64,000 bases of DNA from Gammaproteobacteria bacterium (GTDB taxonomy: Bacteria > Pseudomonadota > Gammaproteobacteria > Pseudomonadales > Halieaceae), in contig JANSYN010000001.1 of the NCBI GenBank assembly GCA_024742415.1, forward strand, positions 1-64,000, written 5' to 3'. Both the position numbers and the translations under genes were made by a program. Below, piece by piece: positions 35,092-42,633 of this stretch. Position 1 is the first letter of the stretch. Every line of letters starts with the position of its first letter. Under the pieces are notes generated by a model. The model made no database searches. It saw only the letters and a list, made by a program, of their open reading frames with translations, and had not been told where the DNA came from.

Positions 35092-36327
35092 ATGTCTAAT
35101 GAATTTCCATTTCTCTCTGCAGAATACGCTGCGCGGCCACAACCCTTTTGGAAGAATCTTCGAGAGACCGATCCAGTTTACTATGCGCAGGAGTATGGGT
35201 TTTGGGTTATTTCAAAGCATGAGGATATCCTCGAGATGCTCAAGGACCCATACACATACTCGTCCGCAGCCGGACCCGGTGGGGGCCTCGTAGCAGGAGA
35301 AGACGGCGAACAGCGCGATGACAATGGCGGCATGGGTTTCCTACCCTTGATTCAGCATGATCCGCCAGAACACACCAGAATTCGTTCGCTGTTTGCAAAG
35401 GCTTTCACGCCAAAACGCATCGCCGAAATGGAACCAGCGGTGGTGGAAATAGCCACAAATCTAATGGACGAACTCCACCAGAAAATTCGCAATGGTGAAG
35501 CGCTGGATCTGGTAGATGATTTTGCCAGTCCGCTGCCGGTGTATGTAATTGCTCAGATGATGGGGATTCCGTTGGAGGAACGTCATCGCTTGCGCATGTG
35601 GTCTGATTCCCTGGCCATTGGTGCTGGAGAAGGGTATTCCATTCAGCAGCAGCTCGGCTCACGTAAAGAGATGACGGAAGGCTTGAGCGAAATCATCTCT
35701 GCGGCGCGTCATAATCCACAGGCAAATACCCTTATCAGCGCCATGCTTGATGCTTCCGAGGAAGGTGAGAATCTACGTACAGAAGAAATACTAGGTTTAA
35801 GCAAACTGCTGTGGCTTGCAGGGAATGAAACAACGACCAACTTGATCAGCAACGGGGTAGTGTTCTTATTGAATCATCCCGATGTGCTGGCGGACTTGCG
35901 AAATGATAGGACATTGATTTCTGATTTCGTTGAAGAAATGTTGCGTTATGACGGCCCTGTAATGGGCCTTTTTCGAATTGCAACCAGAAATGTTGAGTTC
36001 AGAGGCAAAAACATCAGTAAGGGTGATACGCTTTGGTTGCTTTTCTCCTCCGGGAATCTCGATGCTGATACTTATGAAGCCCCAGAGACTTTTGATCTGC
36101 ATCGACGCAACAAAGATCACCTAGCGTTGGGGAAAGGTATACATTTTTGCATGGGCTCCGCGCTGGCACGGCTTGAAGCGAAGGTCGCTTTCGAATGGCT
36201 CATCGATCTACTTCCTCATATGAAACTGGATTTTGAGAATGGTAAACGAATTCCTGTCCCGATACTTAGCGGCTGGGTAAAGCTACCGATGTCTGTTGAT
36301 GTCGGGGCCCTTGAAGTGGCGTCATGA
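35092..36327 (+). CDS. Cytochrome P450 (bacterial class I type)
   Basis: 411 residues. The I-helix oxygen-activation motif is LAGNETTTN (about 243-251), the ExxR motif is EEMLRY (about 283-288), and the heme loop is LGKGIHFCMGSALAR with Cys353; Leu replaces the common Phe at the first position of that loop. FLPLIQHDPPEHTRIRSL is the usual bacterial C-helix segment (HTRIR). It hydroxylates a small hydrophobic substrate, unknown here, and would need ferredoxin and reductase, which the island does not visibly encode. An AGGAGAAATATACC ribosome site precedes the ATG. Confidence 0.95.
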   Translation: MSNEFPFLSAEYAARPQPFWKNLRETDPVYYAQEYGFWVISKHEDILEMLKDPYTYSSAAGPGGGLVAGEDGEQRDDNGGMGFLPLIQHDPPEHTRIRSLFAKAFTPKRIAEMEPAVVEIATNLMDELHQKIRNGEALDLVDDFASPLPVYVIAQMMGIPLEERHRLRMWSDSLAIGAGEGYSIQQQLGSRKEMTEGLSEIISAARHNPQANTLISAMLDASEEGENLRTEEILGLSKLLWLAGNETTTNLISNGVVFLLNHPDVLADLRNDRTLISDFVEEMLRYDGPVMGLFRIATRNVEFRGKNISKGDTLWLLFSSGNLDADTYEAPETFDLHRRNKDHLALGKGIHFCMGSALARLEAKVAFEWLIDLLPHMKLDFENGKRIPVPILSGWVKLPMSVDVGALEVAS

Positions 36328-36530
36328 CGGATATTGCAAAGTTTCAATGTAATACCACCTCCTCCCATGGGCAGGGTAATACTTCAGCTACCCTGCTCAC
36401 AGACAGCTATTCTGCAGCACTTCGTGTATGCCTTGTGCCTCGTCGCATAAGATACAGCGGCGTCTTTATGAAATTCCCAAAAAGTTTACGAGCAGATTTG
36501 TTATGGAGGATGCAGTCAAAGAGGGAGTAG
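36324..36530 (+). CDS. Short ORF overlapping the P450 stop (doubtful)
   Basis: 68 codons starting at an ATG that overlaps the P450 stop by 4 bases (ATGA), which would allow coupled translation. P450 genes are often followed by ferredoxins, but this product has no iron-sulfur cysteine spacing and no recognisable domain. It may be chance or a decayed gene. After it, 36531-36743 has no gene; an inverted pair GATACGG/CCGTATC sits at 36691-36721. Confidence 0.2.
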   Translation: MTDIAKFQCNTTSSHGQGNTSATLLTDSYSAALRVCLVPRRIRYSGVFMKFPKSLRADLLWRMQSKRE

Positions 36531-36743
36531 GGGGTAGTTGCGGCTTGATGTGACATTCTCATCGGCAGCTCAGCAGGATTCCCTATCTGTATTCAAAGCG
36601 AGCTCGCCACCGACAATGGCTTGAAAGAAGTGCCAAGGAAAGGAGGGGCCTCAAGCTTAACCGTAGGGTATCTACTAGAGAACACGGGTCGATACGGGGT
36701 GTAATGAGGGCGGGCCGTATCCAGGTGATCGATTTACAAGGGT

Positions 36744-36947
36744 CTAAATTGCCACAATTGTGGCTACGAACCAGTTGTTCAATGGATAGTAGCCAACGCT
36801 GGGGTTGTCGGCCAGCAAATTCAGGCGGGCAAGGATAGAACTGGTATAGGCATCAGCCTGTTCTAGACTCCACCCCGACAGGGTAAAGAGCCAAATTTCC
36901 TCCAAATCTCTTAGAGCGAGTTCGCGAATGAAATAGCGCTTCTTCAC
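36744..36947 (-). pseudogene. ParE-like toxin, C-terminally truncated
   Basis: 67 residues resembling the first two thirds of ParE/RelE toxins (FIRELALRDLEEIWLFTLSGWSLEQADAYTSSILARLNLLADNPSVG). Family members are usually about 95-100 residues and end in strands holding RxxRxxxHxIFYR residues needed for toxicity; these are missing. The frame is lost at about residue 57, exactly where a copy of the att core (36761-36774) begins. Its ATG overlaps the parD stop by 4 bases. Probably inactive. Confidence 0.75.
36761..36774 (+). other. Third att-like core (14 bp) at the broken parE end
   Basis: TGGCTACGAACCAG matches tRNA-Arg 26025-26038 base for base and lies in the same orientation as attL and attR, 656 bases left of attR. 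It covers the anticodon-loop part of the repeat where crossover by tRNA integrases often occurs. Confidence 0.7.
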
Positions 36948-37189
36948 CCAAGAGGCTTTTTATGGAGTTTTTCCAGAAATTCCCGGCTATCAAAGTTTTC
37001 AGCAACGGGGCTGTCCTCCCCCGCCCTTAGTCGAGTCCTCAACATATCAAGCCTGGCTTCATCCTCCTCCAGCTTTCGCAGCCCGGCGCGGACTGCTTCG
37101 CTGACAGATTGAAAGCGACCCTGTTCTATCTTACTGGTGATGAACGCTTCAAAATGATCACCGAGGGTGACGGAGGTGTTTCTGGCCAT
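36944..37189 (-). CDS. ParD-like antitoxin
   Basis: 81 residues, full length for ParD: N-terminal ribbon-helix-helix NTSVTLGDHFEAFITSKIEQGRF, SVSEAVRAGLRKLEEDEARL, and a toxin-binding tail. It would bind its own promoter and neutralise ParE. The toxin gene next to it is truncated, so this antitoxin may be an orphan. The AT-rich upstream stretch 37200-37260 should hold its promoter. Confidence 0.87.
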   Translation of the reverse strand: MARNTSVTLGDHFEAFITSKIEQGRFQSVSEAVRAGLRKLEEDEARLDMLRTRLRAGEDSPVAENFDSREFLEKLHKKPLG

Positions 37190-37418
37190 GTGCGCGTACC
37201 TGAAAAACTATGTATTAAATATTAATACTGGGGATGGACCTTGTAAAGTCAGTATTTTTACGGTGCATTGAGCCTGCGAAAATAGCTCGATCGACAACGT
37301 TTACAATTCCGACAAATTTCCGACATCAGCGTGCTCAGTGGTGCGTTGTCGTGCTTGGTCGGCAACGGGCGTCGCCAGAAAAGCTATTTAAAACAATACG
37401 TTAAATTTCATTTGTTGA

Positions 37419-37465
37419 GCTACGAACCAGGCGGTCGCACGTTCGAATCGTGCCAGGCGCGCCAA
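37419..37465 (+). repeat. attR of the tRNA-Arg island
   Basis: 47 bases identical to attL (26027-26073), a copy of the anticodon loop through the CCA end without the 5' half of the tRNA. It is followed after 18 bases by the original tRNA terminator. Confidence 0.93.
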
Positions 37466-37483
37466 AAAACATCGCAGATATCA

Positions 37484-37516
37484 AACGGCTAGCTGAGCTT
37501 CAGCTAGCCGTTTTTT
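37484..37516 (+). terminator. Original tRNA-Arg terminator, displaced by the island
   Basis: AACGGCTAGCTGA and TCAGCTAGCCGTT form a perfect 13-bp stem with a 3-base loop, then TTTTTT. Before integration it would have stood about 20 bases past the tRNA. Confidence 0.9.
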
Positions 37517-37559
37517 GTTGATGAAGCGTTCAGTAGCCGAAAGCCCCGAAAACAAAAAA

Positions 37560-37707
37560 TAAGGGGTCAGAGCCCTTTACAAAATAAGGGGTCAGAGCCC
37601 TTTGCACTGCGCGCTTCGGCTCTGCGCAGTTAAAGGGGCTGGGTACTCATCTACACCGAAAAAAGGGCTCTGACCCCTTTGATGGAAAAAAGGGCTCTGA
37701 CCCCTTT
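37560..37707. repeat. REPIN-like inverted doublet (GGGGTCAGAGCCCTTT family)
   Basis: Two direct copies of AAGGGGTCAGAGCCCTTT (37560-37577 and 37585-37602) face two inverted copies (37661-37680 and 37688-37707). Between them lies a further hairpin, ACTGCGC/GCGCAGT. The pattern resembles REP doublets mobilised by RAYT (Y1-type) transposases; no such transposase is in the window. Confidence 0.8.
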
Positions 37708-37851
37708 GATGCTGCCGGATCAGTGAAGCAGCATGCGTTGTGGACGTCTCGGTGGCGGCGACGGCTCGGGCGCTGGATCAAACAAGGTATGGGATGGGCG
37801 CCTTGTCGATGGCACCTACAGCGCAGCACATCGACGCTGAAGTCTGTCGGT

Positions 37852-38613
37852 TTAGCGCTGGTGGGCCATATCCTCGCGCTGGAACACCATCACGTGCTGC
37901 AGCGGCAGGTCGTCATGCTTGTGCGTCAGTGCAAGGCCAACCGCAGCCATTTCCCGTTCAGCCTGCGTCACGGTCATCTTGTGCAGCGGTTTGATGGGAA
38001 CGGCTGGGTCTTCACCGCGATACTCCACAAGCACAACCCTGCCGCGCGGGGAGAGTGACGCCACAACGCGCTCCATGACTTCATGGGGGTGTGAGAATTC
38101 GTGGTAGGCGTCTACCATCAAAACCACGTCCACGGCGCCGCTGGGTAGCCGTGGGTCCTGCTCGGTGGCCAGCACGGACTCGACGTTGCCGGCACCGGCT
38201 TCGCGCGCCCTGCGCTCGATGATCGCCAGCATTTCCGGTTGGATGTCTACCGCCAGTACGCGGCCCTCGGCGCCGACCATTCTCGCCATGGGCAGCGAGA
38301 AATACCCAGTACCAGCGCCGAGATCTGCCACGGTATCGCCTGGCTGTAACGCAAGCAGCCGTAGCAGGAGGTCTGTGCGCTCCTCGCGTTCGCGTTTGGG
38401 CCGTTCCAGCCAGCCTGCACCGAGATGCCCCATCACGTGCGAGATCTCACGCCCAAAGTAGAATTTACCAATCCCGTCGCGGCTGGGCTTTTCATACTGG
38501 TAATGCCCTGCATTCTGTGCGGCGGCCTGTGCTGGGGCGAAAGTCAGGGATAACATCACGCTGAGGAACAATGAAGTGGCGGTGCGCAATCGCAATAATG
38601 TTCGCATTCTCAT
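37852..38613 (-). CDS. Exported class I SAM-dependent methyltransferase
   Basis: 253 residues with a signal peptide (about 1-33, ending PAQAAAQ), then a SAM-binding Rossmann fold: GDTVADLGAGTGYFSLPMA (motif I, about 95-113), VLAVDIQPEMLAII (motif II), and VDVVLMVDAYHEFSHP. Signal-bearing methyltransferases of this type are found in proteobacteria, but their substrate is unknown. It overlaps the upstream LON-domain gene by 4 bases, so the two are co-translated. Confidence 0.85.
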   Translation of the reverse strand: MRMRTLLRLRTATSLFLSVMLSLTFAPAQAAAQNAGHYQYEKPSRDGIGKFYFGREISHVMGHLGAGWLERPKREREERTDLLLRLLALQPGDTVADLGAGTGYFSLPMARMVGAEGRVLAVDIQPEMLAIIERRAREAGAGNVESVLATEQDPRLPSGAVDVVLMVDAYHEFSHPHEVMERVVASLSPRGRVVLVEYRGEDPAVPIKPLHKMTVTQAEREMAAVGLALTHKHDDLPLQHVMVFQREDMAHQR

Positions 38614-39257
38614 ACAGAGCTTCCCTCGTTGAGCAGCTGTAGCAGCGTGTTCAGCCGATACTGTGTATCTGTAGTTTCCAGCAGGTGCTGCGCGAGATCC
38701 GGGTCCATCCCAATACTGCCGGCAATGGCAAAGCTGAAGCGCGATGCCGGCATTGCCTGCCAGTGCTCGCTGCGCAGTTGTTCCTGTATGGCAGGTTGCC
38801 CGTGGGTGATAGTCAGCAGGCGCGTGAGTATCTTCTCTTTGCTCTGTTCCAGTGCCTCCTCGGCGCTGCTGTCCTGTGCCTCGTCCAACAGTTCGTCGCA
38901 GCGCCAGATGCCGAAAGGTAAGGTCTGCTTTTCTTCGACGAGCGCCAGACGGGTGCTGGTCTCTACGGCGATCATCAGGCGCCCGTCCTCCAGCTCTTTC
39001 AAAAGTTTTACGGGCCCGGCGGAAAACACTGTTCGCGGCTTGTAGGTGGACTGGTTGCTATTGAGCGCCTGCTCCCTGGTTTGTGGCTGCTCGCCGGCAT
39101 GCAGGATCTTCTCTGTGTGGCACACGCCCATGAGCAGCTTGTCGTCGATACACTGGCGAACCATCTGGCGGTAGCGCGGTTCAAACACATGCAGCGGATA
39201 CGGAATGCCCGGGAAGGCCACTGAGCCTGGTATGGGAAAGAGGGCAGCGTCTGGCAT
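38610..39257 (-). CDS. LON substrate-binding-domain protein
   Basis: 215 residues from the ATG at 39257 (MPDAALFPI), chosen because AAGGAC precedes it; the upstream extension looks untranslated. The N-terminal half is the LON domain (ALFPIPGSVAFPGIPYPLHVFEPRYRQMVRQ), followed by a helical bundle; there is no ATPase or protease part. Stand-alone LON-domain proteins are common in proteobacteria with no settled role. First gene of a two-gene unit with the methyltransferase. Confidence 0.87.
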   Translation of the reverse strand: MPDAALFPIPGSVAFPGIPYPLHVFEPRYRQMVRQCIDDKLLMGVCHTEKILHAGEQPQTREQALNSNQSTYKPRTVFSAGPVKLLKELEDGRLMIAVETSTRLALVEEKQTLPFGIWRCDELLDEAQDSSAEEALEQSKEKILTRLLTITHGQPAIQEQLRSEHWQAMPASRFSFAIAGSIGMDPDLAQHLLETTDTQYRLNTLLQLLNEGSSV

Positions 39258-39422
39258 AGTGAGTGTCCTTTGTGACCTTAATACGAGTACGCAGTGGGGC
39301 GCGCGGCAGATTAGCCGGCGCAAGGCAATACAGGCAGCTTTGCTATCGCGGTGGCGTGTGCCGAAACGAGACTGGAGCCTGCCTGCCCGCTACAATACCG
39401 CGCAAACAACGAGGTTTCCCGC

Positions 39423-40184
39423 ATGTCAGACATCTTCGACGTCAGTAACAAGGTAGTGATGGTCACCGGCGGCAGCCGCGGTCTGGGCAAAGCCATGTGC
39501 CTGGCATTCGCGCGCGGCGGTGCAAAGGTAGTGGTGGCGAGCCGCAAGCTCGACGAGTGCGAAAAGCTTGCCGGTGAGCTGCGCGACGGTGGTGCTGAGG
39601 CGCTGGCTATCGCCTGTCACGTGGGCCATTGGGATGCGCTTGAAACGGTGGTTGACGAAGTCGTGGCGCATTTTGGCCGTATCGATGTGTTGGTGAATAA
39701 TGCGGGCATGTCGCCGGTTGCGCCCTCGTTGCTGGAGACCTCCGAGGCGCTGGTCGACAAGATCCTGGATGTTAACCTGAAGGGTCCGCTGCGCCTTACT
39801 GCACTGGTCGCCAGCAAAATGGCCACAAGCGGCGGGGGTTCCATCATCAACATCAGTTCTGTTGCCTCTGTGAGGCCAGCACCGGTGACTACCGCCTACA
39901 GCGCCGCCAAGGCCGGGCTGAATGCGCTCACTGCTGCCTCGGCGCAGGAATACGCGCATGCCGGTGTGCGCGTGAACTGTGTCGTGTGCGGTACCTTTGA
40001 CACCGATGCCGCCGCCGGCTTTGTGCGCAACGAAGAAACGCTTCCGTACGTGATAGAGCCGATTGCACTCAAGCGTGTCGGCCAGCCTGAGGAAGTCGTG
40101 GGCGCGGTGCTGTACTTTGCCTCGGCGGCCTCCAGCTACACCACCGGTACCTGCCTGACGGTAGACGGTGGCGTTCGCCCATGA
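39423..40184 (+). CDS. SDR-family oxidoreductase
   Basis: 253 residues from the ATG at 39423. TGGSRGLGKAM binds the dinucleotide, NNAG is at about 91-94, the catalytic set is Ser in NISSVAS, Tyr and Lys in YSAAKAG, and the end TGTCLTVDGGVRP is typical of classical SDRs. R/K residues after strand 2 (ASRKLDE) favour NADP. Substrate unknown. The isomerase gene follows after 91 bases. Confidence 0.92.
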   Translation: MSDIFDVSNKVVMVTGGSRGLGKAMCLAFARGGAKVVVASRKLDECEKLAGELRDGGAEALAIACHVGHWDALETVVDEVVAHFGRIDVLVNNAGMSPVAPSLLETSEALVDKILDVNLKGPLRLTALVASKMATSGGGSIINISSVASVRPAPVTTAYSAAKAGLNALTAASAQEYAHAGVRVNCVVCGTFDTDAAAGFVRNEETLPYVIEPIALKRVGQPEEVVGAVLYFASAASSYTTGTCLTVDGGVRP

Positions 40185-40275
40185 TGGCGGGGTTGTCGCG
40201 ATGCCGCGCACTGTGGATGCCGCGCGGCGGTAAGCGGTTTAACGTTCATGTAAGCCATGCGCCCGTTTAAAGCCT

Positions 40276-41139
40276 ATGAGCAAAACTGCAAGTCATCTCG
40301 TCGATAGGCTGTCCTTGTGCTGGGGCAGCATGGAAGGGGTCAAGCTGCCAGACTTTTTGGCCAGTGCAGCGCACGCGGGGTTCGGTTATGTCACGTTGTC
40401 ACCGGCTCAGTATACTGAAGCACGCGATAGCGGCTGGTCAGGTGCTGATCTGCACAGAGCGCTGCAAGAACACCATCTGCAAGTGAGTAATATTGACCCG
40501 CTGTTCAACTGGATGCCCAACACGCCGCAACTTGATGGCGATGACCCCATTGCCGTATGCAGCCGTGCAAGCGCGGCCGATGTGTTTCGCATCGCGCACA
40601 GTGTAGGAACCGACCTGGTCAATGCGCCGCTGGGTTTCGCCATGCCGGAGTCCGAGCAGCAGATTGTTGACAGTTTCGGCCAGCTCTGTGTTGCGGCCGC
40701 CGCCGAAGGGTTACGCGTGAGCCTTGAGTTTATGCCGTTCAACCAGGTACCGGATCTGGCCACTGCCAATCGTATTGTGGCTGCGGCAAACTGCAATAAT
40801 GGGGGCATTATGTTTGATTGCTGGCATCATCAGCGCAGCGGCGGCAGCGTGCAGGAGATTCTGCAGGTGCCTGGCGAGCGATTCTTTGCCGTGCAACTGG
40901 ACGACGCCCTGCCACGGCCCATGGCGGATGTGCTCGAGGAAACCTTGAATCATCGCTGCTTGCCGGGAGCCGGCTGTATCGATCTGGCGGCGGTGCTCGG
41001 TGCGCTGTTGAGCACGGGCGCGCAATTCCTGTGCGATGTTGAGGTGTTTGACGCAGGCCTGCGCGACCTTGATGCATCGACGCGTGCTCAGCGCCTGTAC
41101 GCGGCCAGTGCAGCGACGCTGAACAGCCTGGGAGCATAG
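40276..41139 (+). CDS. Sugar phosphate isomerase/epimerase-like TIM barrel
   Basis: 287 residues of the xylose-isomerase-like (AP endonuclease 2) barrel: LEFMPFNQVPDLATANRIV, GIMFDCWHHQRSGGSVQEIL and FFAVQLDDALPRP carry the usual metal ligands Glu, Asp/His and others. The reaction cannot be named. The upstream SDR may be a partner. Confidence 0.82.
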   Translation: MSKTASHLVDRLSLCWGSMEGVKLPDFLASAAHAGFGYVTLSPAQYTEARDSGWSGADLHRALQEHHLQVSNIDPLFNWMPNTPQLDGDDPIAVCSRASAADVFRIAHSVGTDLVNAPLGFAMPESEQQIVDSFGQLCVAAAAEGLRVSLEFMPFNQVPDLATANRIVAAANCNNGGIMFDCWHHQRSGGSVQEILQVPGERFFAVQLDDALPRPMADVLEETLNHRCLPGAGCIDLAAVLGALLSTGAQFLCDVEVFDAGLRDLDASTRAQRLYAASAATLNSLGA

Positions 41140-41171
41140 CGCGGTCTGCTGATGTTGGCGCTTTTGTCGCT

Positions 41172-41612
41172 TCAGGGCTTCAGGATGGCGCGACTGCCTA
41201 CCTCTTTGTGCACAAGCATACTGCGCTGCTTGATGCGCCAGCCCTCCACCGTGTGTACCAGCTGGTCGACGTATTCCGCCCAGACTTCATAGTAGGTATC
41301 AGCCTGTTCCGCCAGCCCCGCATGCACCGCACGCACGTAACAGCGGCAGCTCGCCGCGTTGTCTTGCACATCGATCGTAAAGTTTCCCAACAGGTGTTGT
41401 GTGGGCCCGCAGCCGCCGAGCATGCTCTTGATCATTGCCACGACATCGGCGCGACCGTTCAGTACGAACTCGCCGCCATAATCCACCGCCACGGCGTCAG
41501 TGAACACGGAATCGAGCAGCCGCCAATCGCGCTGGTCGCAGGCCCGGGCATAGGTAACAAGCGTTGCCTTGATCGCGCGCTCTGCCCGTAGTGTGTCAAG
41601 CATCTGTTGCAT
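41172..41612 (-). CDS. NTF2/SnoaL-like protein (bile-acid dehydratase type fold)
   Basis: 146 residues from the ATG at 41612 (MQQMLDTLRAERAIK), with AGGGGAG at good spacing. ACDQRDWRLLDSVFTDAVAVDYGG is the usual start of the SnoaL-like cone fold, and the rest fits the length. Family members are dehydratases, isomerases or ligand binders; no substrate can be given. Confidence 0.8.
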   Translation of the reverse strand: MQQMLDTLRAERAIKATLVTYARACDQRDWRLLDSVFTDAVAVDYGGEFVLNGRADVVAMIKSMLGGCGPTQHLLGNFTIDVQDNAASCRCYVRAVHAGLAEQADTYYEVWAEYVDQLVHTVEGWRIKQRSMLVHKEVGSRAILKP

Positions 41613-41832
41613 GCGAACTCCCCTCGCCCTGTGCAGTGGCATCAGTATACGGCGGCATCATGCAAACGCACAGTATCGCGCGGCGACGTCGTTGTGCTCG
41701 CCCAGCGGGCAAACTGCTTGGTACCTGAACCGGCGCCAGGCGCAAGCAAGCGGCGAGGTGAGAAGGAGAGTGGCAGACAGAGCTGGCACGTGCACAGGGC
41801 CAGACGACAGCAGTCAGCGTGGATGAGCGGGG

Positions 41833-42633
41833 CTACCAGTCGATGGGCTGGTTGTTCCAGTCGAGAAAAACACCGCTGGTGTCTGCGCTGAGTTGCCGCA
41901 TGACACCAAGCAGGCAGGTTGCGCTTTCTGCAGGCGTCAGCACGGTGTTTTTGTAGCGCGGTGTGAGAAAGGGCTCGGACAGCCTGGAGCGCACGGTGCC
42001 GGGATGCAGTGCTACGACGCTCGCATTGCGGTGCGAGGTTCTCCACTCAAGTGCGATGGTCCTGAGCAGCATATTGTGCGCTGCCTTGGATGCGCGATAG
42101 CTGTACCAGCCGCCCATATTGTTGTCGGCAATGCTGCCAACGCGCGCCGACAGCGATGCCAGAATGGCAGGTTGCGTGTGTTTCATCAGCTTGCTGAAGT
42201 GCTGTGCCAGCAAGGGCAGTACCAGGGCGTTGATCTGAAACGAGCGCAGCAGGTGGTCTGGCTTGAGATTCTGTAATCTTTTTTCTGGCCCATGCTGCGC
42301 GTCGTGTAGCAGCCCAACCGTGTTAAATACCAGGTGAAGCGTGTCAACCTGGCTGGCGATTTGCGCTGCAGCGCTGGCGATAGTTGACGGATCTTCTGCA
42401 TCGAATGACAACCTGCTCACCCTGGCGTTGTTATGCCCGGCGGTAGCTCGCGTGTTCAAACCATCGTTGTGGGTGTGCTGCTCGGGCTCGCTGCTGCCGA
42501 AGTTGCGCGCCAATACAAACACGCGCTGCAGACCTGCATAGCCCAACAAAGCCTCTAGCATGGCACTGCCCAGCGCACCGTTGCCCACGATCACTGCATT
42601 GAAGGCGTCAAGCTCAAACACGGTGCCGCTCAT
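41833..42633 (-). CDS. SDR-family protein coupled to photolyase gene
   Basis: 266 residues. The cofactor loop reads VIVGNGALGSAMLEAL, NTVG replaces NNAG, and the catalytic region has SYRASKAAHNML (Tyr-x-x-x-Lys). It resembles the CsgA/Rossmann SDRs found beside photolyase-like genes. Its ATG overlaps the stop of the DPRP gene by 4 bases, so the two are translated together. Substrate unknown. Confidence 0.85.
   Translation of the reverse strand: MSGTVFELDAFNAVIVGNGALGSAMLEALLGYAGLQRVFVLARNFGSSEPEQHTHNDGLNTRATAGHNNARVSRLSFDAEDPSTIASAAAQIASQVDTLHLVFNTVGLLHDAQHGPEKRLQNLKPDHLLRSFQINALVLPLLAQHFSKLMKHTQPAILASLSARVGSIADNNMGGWYSYRASKAAHNMLLRTIALEWRTSHRNASVVALHPGTVRSRLSEPFLTPRYKNTVLTPAESATCLLGVMRQLSADTSGVFLDWNNQPIDW

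Larger units (their letters stand above)
26027..37465. mobile_element. Genomic island integrated at tRNA-Arg(ACG)
   Basis: About 11.4 kb bounded by 47-bp identical direct repeats that begin in the anticodon loop and run through the tRNA 3' end. The first gene inside is a tyrosine recombinase whose stop is 19 bases from the left repeat. Contents: recombinase-HTH-recombinase operon, a gene-poor kilobase, two thioesterases, RND permease and adaptor, MarR regulator, P450, and a ParDE remnant. The cargo from about 28.9 kb on is visibly richer in A/T than the chromosome. I find no conjugation or phage structural genes, so it is a non-self-transmissible island or a reduced element. Confidence 0.92.

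Noticed and set aside
36324-36530. Ferredoxin partner for the P450
   Set aside because: ATGA coupling is suggestive but the product lacks cysteine spacing of any ferredoxin; kept only as a doubtful ORF.
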